Shown: positions 52,475 to 63,698, counted from the stretch's first letter. The stretch: 64,000 nucleotides of DNA from Blepharisma stoltei (GCA_914767885.1 CAJZBQ010000022.1:372001-436000), one strand, 5' to 3'. Notes: generated by a model from the letters alone, not told the origin. Numbers and translations: made by a program.

Positions 52475-54311
52475 ATGGGAGATACCTGCTCAAAACAAAG
52501 AAAAGCAATCATAAAAATAGTCCACAATACCTTTGATGTCTCTCAATTGAGCTCTGGAATTCTATTAAATTTCAATAAAAAGGCTCTGAACCAGCAAGAA
52601 ATAAATGATGCAATTTTATCATATGAGTCCCGGCTAACGAAAGACTCTGAAGACCCTTTAGCTAATTTAAACATGGGAATTTGCTTATATGTGCAAGGAT
52701 TTTTAGAAGCTGCTGAAAATCATATATTAAAATCAATGAAAAATTCAGCAGAGTATAGGGGATGCTTTGTACTGGGATTAATTGCTCACTCCCCGCCTCC
52801 GTGAGCGAACAAAACCATAATTAATATAATGAATCATTAGCTGATTTTTGTTTAATTTAAACAAATTGAGTTTTAAGACATAAATTTTATATGATTCGTG
52901 CATTTATTTCTTATCATGCATATGCATGTCATTTTGAATTGGTATGTGGAAACCAAATATGCGTTTCAAAGCGCAGATTTTAGTGCGGCAAATTCATAAT
53001 TTGAGATCTCATATGAAAATGGCGCGTATAAATGACCATAAGAAATTTAGCCAAGGGGTTATAATTAAATTATATTTGCTTTAATTTTTCAAATTAAGAT
53101 TTTTTAAAATTTCAAAAACAAATTAACTCTCTTCCCATACAGAACAAAAATTTTTTTATTCGCTCACGGAAGGGGGGAGTCAGCAAAAATCCAACTATGA
53201 AGAGTCAATTAATTTCTTTGAAAGAGCAATTTCTTTGCATACTTTATTTGTTCCAGCTCTATGGAAAATTGCTGAAGTGCACTTGAAAATAAATAAAATA
53301 AAACCAGCAAAAAAATATGTAAAAAGAGCTATAGACCAGGAGCCAGAAAATCCTGATGCTTTAAATATTTTAGGCTTAGCCTATTTGCAAAGTGCAAAGC
53401 TATCAAAAGCATTGCAAATATTGAATAAAGCCTATGAAATACTCCCAGATTCCTCCAAAATCAATACAAACTTAGGCCATACATATAAAGCCCAAGAAAA
53501 CTTAAAAAATGCTATAAAACACTACGAGCTTTCAGCAAATAACTCTAAAGGTGTTCAACAAGGGATAGCTTATATAGACTTAGCTTCAGCTTATTTCGAA
53601 TATGGAGATATTGGCCAATCTTTAAACTATTTCAAAGAAGCTGTAGAATTCGGCCCTCAGGTGCTTTATATAATAAAAAACAAAGGATTTGACCTTATGT
53701 TGTCAAAAGTAGATATTTTAAGAGGAGTCCAAGAAATTTTAAATCGCGACTATGATGATGCGATTAAAAGGCTGAAATATATTTATGCGAAAAATAAAAG
53801 CAATTTAATATCTGCTTATTTGATGGGGTTAGCTTATGCAAATTTAGGAAATGCAGAAAAAGCACAGAAATATTATAAAGAAGTATTAAAATATGGAAAT
53901 ACAGGAATTAACTCAAAAAAACAATTCGCAAAAACCTTGGTATCCAAAGCTAATAAAGCATTAATGAAAATCAAAGAACTTAAAAGTGAAGAAAATTCAT
54001 TCGAAGACCTTGAATTCGAAGGTGCTACAGACTTCCCTGAGGGGTCACCAAACCAAATCCCTTATGCATTAGATATCTCTAAATCTGGTGCTATTAGTAG
54101 AAATAACAGTAATCCTCAAACTCCTAAAAGAAGCAATACGCCAATAAAAGAATTTAATGAAAATCCAGGCGAGCAAGCAGCATCAGTTGATATATCTGAG
54201 CTTATAAAACAAAGCCCAAGGTATCCTTTATTTACTTCAGCGGTCAAGCCTTCTCTAAAACAATTTGCAGCAAGTGCTGATCCTAAGCCAGAAAATTGTG
54301 ATATTTTCTAA
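52475..54311 (+). CDS. TPR-repeat protein, probably acylated (MITE inside)
   Basis: 480 residues after a 391-bp MITE is excised leaving one TCA (A-Q-Q-K-S across the join). The start MGDTCSKQRK fits N-myristoylation at Gly2 plus palmitoylation at Cys5. At least six TPR units follow (PLANLNMGICLYVQGFLEAA, YEESINFFERAISLHTLFVP, PDALNILGLAYLQSAKLSKA, ALDLA-type AYIDLASAYFEYGDIGQSL, SAYLMGLAYANLGNAEKAQ). The tail is serine/proline-rich. A membrane-attached scaffold; partner unknown. Confidence 0.85.
52789..53179 (-). mobile_element. MITE, family 1, excised at TCA
   Basis: 391 bp, reversed (hairpin pair at right). Flanked by TCA at 52786-52788 and 53180-53182. No TA pair restores the frame; TCA does. 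About 130 bp in the middle (52900-53040, with atgcatatgcatgtc and ccaaatatgcgtttc) is absent from the other copies. Confidence 0.88.
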
Positions 54312-54631
54312 TTATAAATATAAATTATAATATATATAATTTGCTATCATAATAGCCATTAGTGCTGAGAAGTTAATAATAGAATATAAAAAAATAGGTA
54401 TTGAAATTTCTAAAATGCCAATAAATATCATGAACTCATTTATAAATGATTTTTTTAAAGGGCATGCTTAAACACAAATAAAATTTACAAATACACAAAA
54501 CGAAGAATAGCTGTGTTTGAGAAATCTATGTATCAGTTAAACTTTTAGAATTTATTAAGTTTCTATATCAATCTAAAAGGAATTTATAATTTTATAATAA
54601 AAAGCTTTAAAATAATAATAAATAGTAAACA
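54312..54631. other. Intergenic between convergent genes
   Basis: 320 bases, AT-rich; no repeat, RNA or frame recognised. Confidence 0.5.
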
Positions 54632-56168
54632 TTAAATTTTAGGCAAAGATATGCTTGAATTAGCTCGAGAAGTAGCTGAGGTTTGGTTATCAAGGATTAT
54701 TTTCGCTTTTTGCTTCAGGTCAGTAAGAGGAAGCGGAACTTTTATATCTTCAATACCATCTACATTATCTTTAATTTCAAGATTTGAGATATTTATAGAC
54801 TGGGTATCAAATTCCTTTGGATTGAGAAGATCTAAATAAGGATATTTTGCATCAGATGTAAAGATTAGAATATAAGGAAAACACGACTCTATCTGGCCCA
54901 GCATTAAAGATGCAGAATCTTCAGTTAAATTTGTGATTTCTGAGATATTGATATTTGGCTTTAATTGATATGGAATATTTAAGCTCTCAAATAAAGCAAT
55001 AATTTTCTATATAACTCTTACCTTCAAAACAGGAAGCAAAGAATCTAACAAATTTTGAATTTCTTCATATTCATTTATTTTAACTCTTGATTTTTCATTC
55101 AAGTTTTCTAATTTATTTTTGATTTTAATTGAGATTTCACTGTCGTTTTTGTCGCTTATTTCTTTTGAATCCTCAAATGATTTTATTCTTTTAGTAGTTC
55201 GCTTTAAAGAATCTTCTAATGCATCAATTTCAGCATTCAAATCATTTACATATTTATAAACCTCATAATTTTGTTCTTCACTCTTAATAAAAGAAGTTAC
55301 CATATCTTCAAAGCTCTCAATTCCAGTGGCTTCTGTTATTTGATGGAAATGAAATTGAAGTGTTTTTATATGTTTTTTGTAGTCTTCATAGGCTTTTGTC
55401 TGAGTTTTTATAGCTTTTCTTCATTTGGATAATAAAACTGATAGAATTTTGGTTAAATTAATGACTTCTAAAGGTTTTAAAGCTTGATATTTAAAAAAAG
55501 AATCCAGCTCTTGAAATGACTTATTTTGAGATTGTTGGCTATCTTTAATAAAACTCATAAGACTACTTACTCTATCACTATAAGCATTTCTTTGGTGAGC
55601 GCTTTTACTTCGTAAAACTCCTAATTGTCTGTGATGTTTTTGCACTTGTTCCGCACTTTTCTCATATTCACTGAACAGTTTTTCTGATTCATCTGCATAT
55701 TTTTTTATTTCTTCTGACATGCTCTCAATATTTTTTTGACAAGCTTGAAGATCCATTCTATAAAATTCAATTTTGTCTCTGACTTCTTTATTTGAAATAC
55801 ATTCATTGTTTAATTTGTCAATTTCTAACTCTTTTGTGACTAATTTTTTTTATTATTTTCCTTTAATTATGAAAATTCCATTTTTTAGCTGTGAATGGTA
55901 AGTTTAATTGTTTTTCATAAAAGTTTAATTGCCGCTCAAGTGACTTATCATTGCTTATTTGTGGCAACTTTATACGATTTTTGGTTTGTGTAAGCTCTGA
56001 TTCAATAGCTTTTATTTGCTCATCTAGATATGCAGATTCACGCTTTTCTGCTTCAAATTTTCTGATAGTTAAATCGACTTCTCTTTGAATACGTTCAACT
56101 TCTGGTTCTCGAAGTGAGGTGCTGCTTCTAGAAACGTTGGTTGGGACTTTGGATCGATTAGAAAGCAT
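54632..56168 (-). CDS. Outer-dynein-arm docking-like coiled coil (CCDC114/CCDC63 type)
   Basis: 487 residues after a 58-bp TA-bound IES (55843-55900) and a 15-nt intron (55007-55021, minus-strand GTAAGAGTTATATAG) are removed. Coiled coil throughout. The stretch EEQNYEVYKYVNDLNAEID matches the conserved core of the ODA-docking subunits (E-x-N-F-x-L-F-x-Y-V-N-E-L-N-x-E-I). The N-terminus (VERIQREVDLTIRKFEAEKR) also fits. The role would be attaching outer dynein arms to doublet microtubules in cilia. TGA=Trp near 55418. Confidence 0.78.
55843..55900. other. Probable IES, 58 bp, TA-bound
   Basis: TA at 55841-55842 and 55899-55900. Removal joins Q-L-N-L to V-T-K-E-L-E in continuous heptads. The segment is A/T-rich with in-frame stops on the coding strand. 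Confidence 0.7.
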
Positions 56169-57218
56169 TTAATTTTAATTATGGAATCCATATACGAATT
56201 TTCTATTAGAAACAAATTTTATCCCTGGGAATAAGGTTAAATAATTTGTGGACTGGTCAAAATTTGAGTTTAGTTGAAATAAAGCAAGATCAATTAGCAA
56301 AGATTATTTATATGATAAAATTTAGTTATAATACTTCTCTTTTTGATAGTCGATTTATTTAAAGAATCAAAAATGCTACGTGCGTCGATTGTGGATATAA
56401 AAAGATGACATTTTAATAATTGCCTTATTTAAAAATACTTGCTAAATAGCTTTTAAGAAAAAATTATTATTGCAAAGTATTCATTCAAATCCTAAATTAT
56501 TTATCAAAGTAATTTGAATGCCTGAACTAATTTTCTCAAACTGCAGACTTAAATTGTAAAAGAAAATATTATAGAAAAAATAGATTAAATTAATTTTAAA
56601 CACACTAATTATTACTATCTTGACCGTAATATTAGTTTAGTTAGTTAAGAATAATTATTGCATAAAAACTTTCTATGGTTAAAATACAATTATAAGGTCT
56701 GAGCTTAAAATATATTTAACAAATATCACTCAAGTAAATTAATATTTCAAAAATACTGTAATTTTTGCTTAGCCTGTTCCATGCTTAAAATAGGGTAATT
56801 CCTAATGCAGGATATTGTAAAATGGAAATGTATGCCAAAAAAGTTTCATCTAAAATTAAGATTAAATGTGGTTTTTTAATAATTCTCTTCTGTTTCTATA
56901 ATAGATATAAGAAATAAAAATCCCTGCTGACTAATTAGCCAATATTCTATTTTTATAGTCACAGAATAACTTCTAAACATTACTGAAATAGACTATAAAA
57001 TAGATGCTTATAATACTTTTTTTATAATTGACTAAAGAAATTTCCAATAATTTTTCTCGATCACAGAGAATGGAAGAGTTCAAAAAAATTCTTAAAAAAA
57101 AAATGCTTGGAAAGATAGAATAATTTTTCAATTATTCTTTATTTTTTAAGTTTTATATCAAATTTAAAAGCATGTTATTAAATTAGAAACTGCTATATAA
57201 ATAATTATGCAATTTTTT
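56169..57218. other. Intergenic, about 1 kb, AT-rich
   Basis: No frame, RNA gene or repeat shared with the rest of the window was found. It separates two minus-strand genes. Confidence 0.5.
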
Positions 57219-57608
57219 CTAATGCTTATTTGATAGGCAATTAAGAGCATCCTCAATATTGCAAAATCTTTTTGCTGCTTGCTGAGCTATAATTGGGGAA
57301 TAGCCCATACTCACTAATTGTTCTTTAAGATTAGCTTTATCAATGCTATTGATTGATCTTTGCTGAGAATTTGCTTTAGTATATATTGGCCCTCTTGGAG
57401 CTTGATTTTGGGCTGGCTTTTGATTATAATTAGGGGTAGATGGAATAACAGAGATAGGTGGAGGGGAAGTTAAATCTAGAGCGACTTGAATTTTAGCATC
57501 ATATTGCATTAATTGTGAAGCCATATAATTTGCTGTTTCTACGTTTCCCTGGTTTAAAGCATCTTCGAATGCTTGGCAAGCCTCATTTACCCATTCTACA
57601 TATTCCAT
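57219..57608 (-). CDS. UBA-domain protein
   Basis: 129 residues from MEYVEWVNEACQAF. The N-terminal half is helical (FEDALNQGNVETANYMASQL), the middle is proline/asparagine-rich, and the C-terminal 40 residues form a UBA domain (LKEQLVSMGYSPIIAQQAAKR, IEDALNCL) with the M-G-Y loop used for ubiquitin binding. It may be an adaptor in ubiquitin pathways. Complete, no TGA. Confidence 0.85.
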   Translation of the reverse strand: MEYVEWVNEACQAFEDALNQGNVETANYMASQLMQYDAKIQVALDLTSPPPISVIPSTPNYNQKPAQNQAPRGPIYTKANSQQRSINSIDKANLKEQLVSMGYSPIIAQQAAKRFCNIEDALNCLSNKH

Positions 57609-58107
57609 TTTAATTATTACTAAAAACATGCAATTAATATTTGACTTTATAAAAGTCTTCCTGATCCTCTGATCTCCAATTACCCTATTTTCATCATTCC
57701 TTTCAGTATCTATTATATATAATTAATAATTTAGGCCTCAAAAGTAAGCCCATTACTTTCATAGAGTGAAAACAATTGTTGTTGTAACTTAAGAAATTAT
57801 CTTACTTCTTAATTTCTATAAAAAATTTCCTGTGATTTATAAATATTAGCACATCAATTTAAGGGAGCATAAATTATTTATTAATCTGAAACTAGATATA
57901 ATTATCTTCATTGCTGATTTTCACTATTAGCAGGCTTTATATTCTACCTCTTTTTAATTTCGAGATTCATATGAGTATGGTGTTGTCAGTATAGCTTATT
58001 GTTTTGTCAATTTATTTCTGATCATAAAATAAGTTTTTGAACAATTTACCTATAGAGATTATCCTTTTTACCAGCTGCTATATAATAAAATAAAATAATC
58101 ATTAAAT
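57609..58107. other. Intergenic between divergent genes
   Basis: About 500 bases, AT-rich; it should hold both promoters. No motif can be named. Confidence 0.5.
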
Positions 58108-60019
58108 ATGAATGTTTCGCCCATAAGAGCTGTACAACTAACATTAAGAGAGTCTGAAACAATTATTTTTGTAATCAATAATTAGCTTGAACAAGTTAGT
58201 GCATGGACTTTCGGTGAAGGCAAAGTAAGAGACTGCTTTCTTACACTCATTTCTAATATTGAAGCTCAGCATGAAATAGCGTAATTTTAATTCAGAATTT
58301 TTCTCTACAAGAGACATAGATTATTTTCAATAAATTCTAAAGTCACACTTATGGTGGTTTTGCCTTTAACAAAAGAGTTTAAAATCGAGCCAAGAGAAGG
58401 AGGCTTTGCTTTTTGCTGGCTTGGAGATATGGACACAAAGTCTGAAATTAAAGGAAATGAATTAGAAATTTTAGAGCTGATTAATAAGCATATAGAAAAT
58501 GTAAGCAGATATCAACGAGCTCCGTTTTCGTCAGACTCAAACTCATTTAAATGAATTTGGTATTACCAAGAAGCTATCCCAATGAAAGTAAAAACATGTG
58601 ACGTTAACATCCAGCGAGATTTTAAACACCGAAATACTGTGATGCTATTGCCTGAGCATCATGGAGGAAGAGCTATGGAAACCTATATTAGTGAACAGCT
58701 CGTCAAAAGGGAAAGTGAGTTTACTGAAAAAAGAGAAATAAAGCTTATGGTAGGAACATGAAATACTTGTGGAACAGGTCCAGCTGAAGAACTTAGCTTA
58801 TGGTACAGATGCCAAAATGATGAATATGATATGTCTATTGAAGCTCCTGATTTAATTTTATTGTCTTTACAAGAAATGTGTATAGCATCTCGACTACTAT
58901 AGTCTGCCTGGAGCACTCTTTTCCAAACAACTTGAGCTCTGACGAATCTTCTAAAGGTAGCAAGTCAATTCCAAGTTGACAAAAGCGCATACTTTTGCAA
59001 GGATTTCTCAACGTGGAATTAACTTGACACCTTTAGGTGCCTCATCACAACTCCAAGTTGCCCTGGAAAGATTGCGCCAAAGCAGGCTATAGCAGTGCAG
59101 AGGCAATAAATTAAATGCGAAAAATATTTCTGGGGATGAAAATCGGAAAAGAGAATGATGCATTCATTTGTGTGAGCAAGCAAATGTAGCTTTCCCTGGA
59201 AATGAGTATATATTAGCAGCTGAACAAGATTTAGTAGGACTACTGACCTTGGTTTTAGTTAAGCGCAGTTTATTTGAAAATTTGAAAAATATTGTTTGCT
59301 CAGTTGTGAAGCTTGGGTTCAAAGGATATTTAGGAAACAAAGGCGGCGTTTCTTTTAGATTTGATATTTTTGACTCTTCAGTTTGCTATGTGAATTGCCA
59401 TCTAGCCCCCCATAAAGGAGAAACGAGATTGAGAAATAAACACGTGAAATTGTTGACGAAATTAACGAAGTTTTTAGTTACGGCGAAAAAAACAAAAAAT
59501 ATGTATGAGCACGATTTTATTTTTTGGAGTGGGGATTTGAATTATAGAATAAATACTCTTGATTTTAATCAAATTGTTGAAAAAGTGACAGGGAAGGAAT
59601 ATCAATTTTTATTGGAAAGATTTGATCAGCTTAAAATTGAATCGAGAAAAAACCATATTCTAGAGGACTTCAATGAAGCTGAAATAAGGTTTCCTCCTAC
59701 TTATAAATATGTAAAGAATTCGATTGAGCTGAGCTATAAGTAAGATTTATTTAGCCAAAAGCGAGATCCTGGGTGATGTGATAGAATTCTGTGAAAGGGG
59801 AACGCCATTTGCCATCGGTATGGTTCTTGCCCTTACCAGCTGCAAAGTGATCACAAGCCTGTATTTGGGTCCTTCACTCTGCCAGTCAAAATATCTAATG
59901 CTCATTTAAAAGAAAAAATTGAAAAAGAAATAAGAATTACAATAAATGAAACATTTTTGTCAAATAAACCAACACTACGAAAAATCGACCAAGAACCCTT
60001 ATTTGACCACGCAGAATAA
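58108..60019 (+). CDS. Inositol polyphosphate 5-phosphatase
   Basis: 546 residues after three 15-nt introns (58171-58185, 58281-58295, 59740-59754) and a 226-bp IES (58883-59108) are removed. Catalytic 5-phosphatase motifs in order: VGTWNTCG, LILLSLQEM, GNKGGVSFRF, CYVNCHLAPHKGETRLRN, FWSGDLNYRI, FPPTYKY, DPGWCDRILWKG and SDHKPVFGSF. The N-terminal 200 residues have no known domain. It removes the 5-phosphate from PI(4,5)P2 or PI(3,4,5)P3-type lipids at membranes. TGA=Trp in T-W-N-T and G-W-C-D. Confidence 0.93.
58883..59108. mobile_element. IES with long imperfect terminal inverted repeats, 226 bp
   Basis: TA at 58881-58882 and 59107-59108; removal gives M-C-K-L-N-A-K-N. The left arm (ctactatagtctgcctgg, aaggtagcaagtcaattcca) is the imperfect complement of the right arm over about 95 bp each, around aaaagcgcatacttttgc. 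Richer in G+C than other short IESs. A separate hairpin-MITE family. Confidence 0.85.
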
Positions 60020-60570
60020 TTGGTAATAGAATACCAAAATTAGGCTAGATTGAGCGTATTAGAGCTTGATTTATTAAATCAAGCTCACAATAAATTAGCT
60101 AGAAATATGAAATAATGTTTTTATTTGATATATATTTTATAAATATCTGTAGAAAAGCTTTCTCTTATTGGCTTCCAATATAAATATATTTTAGTTCTTA
60201 TTCATCGATTATATCAAATAAAATATTAAAAAGCTTTCCAAAGTAGCAATATAAGATGCCTTGTCGCTCTATTTGTATTTTTGTAATAAAGTTCCATTTG
60301 CAATGGAGAAAAAATTATAAAAAAATATATTAACAAAAGATAAAATTTTGCTGAAGGTAAACAAAACAAATAAGCTCCTAGCTTTAAAATCCATAATAAA
60401 TTTTTCCTTTCATTTTTTTTTTAATTTTTATTTGTCCACTTTTTAAACGTTAAATTAGTTATTATGCTATATAAAATCTTGTTAATCCTCTTTAATCTCC
60501 CAATTATTTCATTAATTTCATCAGTACCCCAGCCACTATTTATGTATCGTAAATTCATATTCAATGTAAA
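60020..60570. other. Intergenic, AT-rich
   Basis: 551 bases; one weak hydrophobic reading frame near 60430-60560 (FPIISLISS) has no clear start and is not called a gene. Confidence 0.45.
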
Positions 60571-61873
60571 ATGAGAGGAACTCGTAGGTGGTCAGTAACC
60601 CAAGATCTAAATTCTGCTCAATTCATATTCAACTTGATGCAGAATTTCCCCAAAACAACAATGGTAATGGACGTGCGATCTCCAGCAGAATTCAATCACA
60701 TGAGACTTCACAATTCCCTCAATATCCCTTACTGTGATCAATACAGTGATTCTCCATCAATGCAAGATCTGAGACAGCACGCAATAGGAGATTTAAAATT
60801 ATTTGATAATAGAAGACGGCTTCTTATTATTATCGTATTCAGCCCTCCTGGTATTGTATTCGCGAGAGAAGTCGCTTATATCTTATGAAAAGATAAATGC
60901 AAAGAAGTCCATGTACTTGAAGAGGAATTCGGCCATTTTGCTCAAAAGTACCCGTTTTTGTGCTTAGGGGACGGATTCCCAACATATAAATTGCCAGCCT
61001 TTGGATACCCTAGTGAAATTATTCCTTTTCAGTTATATTTAGGTGATTATCACCATGCAGAAGACCCATTGGTCGTGGAATGCTTAAAAATCACACACAT
61101 TCTAAATGCAACGAACTGCTTTGAAGCAAGATTTATGTCAAAAGGGGTTGTTTACCTCAGACTAGGAGTTGAAGATTTAGCAACTGAGGATATTTCTAAC
61201 TCCCAGCTCCCTAAGCGAACAAAAACATTGGAAAAATCCCTATTTTTTGACCAAAAACCCATTCTCCTCGAGCGAACAAAAAATTTTTAAATAACAAGTT
61301 TTTTATGGAAAAAAAATTGATATAGAAGTGATAATTAGTATATAAAATCTCTAGCTAATTCTGTTTAATTTTAAACAGCTTGCATTTTAAAACATAAATT
61401 TTTACAAATTAAATAAATATTTGCTTTCTGGGGATTTTTTAAATTTCGAAAAAAAAATTACTATAAAATTTTATATAATCAAATTTTTTAAAAAAAAAAA
61501 ATTAAACCCCTGAGCAGATAAAAATATTTTGTTCGCTCACGGGGATAAGCATTTTCAGCTGGCTTACAATTTTATAAAAAATGCCTTAAAAGAGCCTAGA
61601 GGAAGAGTCCTAGTGCATTGTGCACAAGGGGTTAGCAGGTCATCTACATATGTAATAATGTATTTGATGAGATCAAGGAAAATTAATTATGAAGCAGCAT
61701 TAAATATTGTTAAACTGTATAGAGAAGTTGCATGCCCTAATGAAGGATTTGCAAAACAGTTGCAAAATTTGATTTTTACTGATTATGATAGTGATAGCAG
61801 TAGTGAAAGCGATAGAAGCATTGCAAATGAGTATGAGAATGAGACTAATCAAGACAAAGTTATGATAGATTAA
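60571..61873 (+). CDS. Rhodanese-like / dual-specificity phosphatase (MITE inside)
   Basis: 317 residues after a 346-bp MITE is removed leaving one TAA (I-S-K-H-F across the join). The N-terminal rhodanese-like domain (MVMDVRSPAEFNHMRLHNSLNIP) lacks an active-site cysteine (VFSPPGIVFAREV), as in MAP-kinase phosphatases. The C-terminal DSP domain has the general-acid region (LRLGVEDLATEDISK) and the catalytic VLVHCAQGVSRSST (Cys near residue 234). The tail is acidic and serine-rich. It should act on phospho-Tyr/Thr of MAP-kinase-type substrates. TGA=Trp at 60886-60888. Confidence 0.92.
61200..61545 (-). mobile_element. MITE, family 1, IES in the phosphatase gene
   Basis: 346 bp, reversed, flanked by TAA (61197-61199 and 61546-61548). 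The left end has two same-direction units (ctcccagctccctaagcgaac and cattctcctcgagcgaac); the hairpin pair at the right is worn. Confidence 0.88.
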
Positions 61874-62088
61874 GAAATCAGTATATATAATCGATAAGTT
61901 TTAAACTTGAACTAGAATTAAGGGTTTATTTAACAAAATTAATCAGCATAAGTTAATTAATTAAGAATTAATTGTAAATATTTTTAAAATTATGCTGTGT
62001 TCATTTATTTAAAATATCAATTAGAGAAATAGATGGCTATATTTTAGTAGAATGTCGTAAATTATTATATAGATTTAAATAAGATGAT

Positions 62089-63011
62089 CCCCCCTCAATC
62101 TTCATGTCTATTGCAACAAAAATGCAATTTTTTTAATATAAAATTTAATATAAAACAAATAATAATTTTCATGCCTCTTGCAACAAATTATATACATTAA
62201 AATGGCGACACGTGCCAACCTACCCTCTTTGCGCAGCAGTCCAAACCTTATGGCTACGGCGAACTGGGACGGACTCCGAGCCGAGAATCAGACGCAGGCT
62301 CAAGAAGTGTGTATCCGGGTAGGTTTTGGCTGCTTTCCTGTGGTTGGAAATGGAGGTGCTCAACAATGTCCTTTGCATCCGAGGACTCATGGGGTATTCC
62401 TCTACCGAGAAACTGGGGGTTTCGGCCCAGACCACAGGTGAACAGTCTTTTTCCTGTAGCTGTCGAAGGAAGGCACTTTGACACCCGATAGACTCCAAGG
62501 ATCCTTGAAATCAAGCGACTCCAATCGCCCGTAGCAGGGCCGCAGAAATCCATAAGCCGCCCACTCAAGACTGAAGCCGCAAGGCAAAGGAGGAGACAGA
62601 AGGTACCGGAAGGGCACTCGTAAGAGGGATAGATCCTCTGGGCTGGAGTCGAAAAGCGGTAGAATCTTCCGTAGTGGAGGTCTTTGGTGACTGAATCACC
62701 AATATGGCTAGCGCCTGTCTGTAATAATCCTAATCCTAATCCTCTTGCAAATTTTCGATGCGCATCTTAAATTTTACCGTACTTTTTAGCTAGATAAGTT
62801 TAATAAAATGGCGAGCGATGAAAATAGCCGTCCAAATCTCGATGAGAAGGCCATTTGGCACACCTACAGCAGCGCTGTTTTATGGTTTTTTTGAGAAACT
62901 CACCTAGAGAAAAAATGCATTAATTTTGTTTTATAAAAACGTTGTGTTGCAGTAGGCATGAAGATTTTTTCAAAACATTTTTGTTACAATAGACATGAAG
63001 ATTGAGGGGGG
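62089..63011. mobile_element. Terminal-inverted-repeat element with a nested retroposon
   Basis: 36-bp terminal inverted repeats: ccccccTCAATCTTCATG... at 62089-62124 and its complement at 62976-63011. A second pair lies inside (catgcctcttgcaacaa near 62170 and ttgcagtaggcatgaag near 62947), so the ends are doubled. A 42-codon frame (62808-62936, MASDENSRPNLDEK) is inside, with no known domain. A SINE-like copy occupies 62184-62740. It lies between genes. Confidence 0.75.
62184..62740 (+). mobile_element. SINE-like retroposon nested in the TIR element
   Basis: 557 bp between repeats cctcttgcaa (62174-62183 and 62741-62750). 5' signature acattaaaatggcgacacg; 3' tail (AATCCT)n. The target lay in the inner terminal repeat of the host element. 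Confidence 0.82.
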
Positions 63012-63055
63012 TCATTGCTACTTTAAGATGGGACTTAATTAGCATTTTGATTCTC

Positions 63056-63610
63056 TTAGGTGAGAGTCTCCGAAACCTCATTAATTTGTTTTCCAGCACA
63101 CATTTTGCATACCCTTACTCTTGTATCATATCCAAATTCAGGAATTGTTTCTCTTAGTTTTGAGTCTTTCTTACAAACTGCTTGCCCACATTTTCTGCAA
63201 TGATGCTGCCTAGTCATAGCTGAGAATTTTCCATTGCAAACTTTACAGTTCAAAGCTCCCCTAGGGTCATCTCAGTTAGGCCTCTGTGCATGCTTAATTA
63301 TCAGGCTTCAAGCTCTGAATTCCTGGACTGTCTCGCATTTTATTGTTCATTGTTGAGTTTTTCCTTTTTTATTTACCAAATAGCACTCAATTGAATTCGG
63401 TGAGCTATTTTCAGAAATAACTCTAAATTTATTGTTAAGGATGGTCGAGTTCTTTGGAGGAGTTCCTAACGATAACGAATAACATAATTTTCTATCAGAA
63501 AGTACCAGTCATCTTCTTTTTTCTTTATTATGTGAAATGATCGTGACATATCCTTCTTTCTTTAAGCGATCTCGGTGAAATTCAGGATGTTTTGACTGTT
63601 TATGACCCAT
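63056..63610 (-). CDS. PH-FYVE protein
   Basis: 184 residues with five or more TGA=Trp codons. The PH-like domain (residues 17-110: KEGYVTIISHNKEKRRWLVL, YSLSLGTPPKN, QWTIKCETVQEFRAWSLII) ends in the W of the last helix. A FYVE finger follows (NCKVCNGKFSAMTRQHHCRKCGQAVCKKDS, RVRVCKMC) with R-Q-HHCRKC, the phosphatidylinositol-3-phosphate site. The small PH-FYVE layout is that of phafin-like endosomal proteins. Complete. Confidence 0.9.
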
Positions 63611-63698
63611 TTTTATTTTCAACTATAAGTCGAAATTAAAGTGATTATATTATTATGTGAGTGTTTAATTTAAAAACACCAATATGTGTAGGAAAATC

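Noticed and set aside
59755..59880. GC-richer stretch that first looked like another insertion in the 5-phosphatase
   Set aside because: After the 15-nt intron at 59740-59754 it is coding and contains DPGWCDRILWKG and SDHKPV, conserved parts of the enzyme.
60430..60560. Short hydrophobic frame upstream of the phosphatase gene
   Set aside because: No supported start and no family; could be chance in AT-rich DNA.
62808..62936. 42-codon frame MASDENSRPNLDEK inside the TIR element
   Set aside because: Short, without homology signs, starting at the aaaatggcg signature shared by retroposons; not called a gene.
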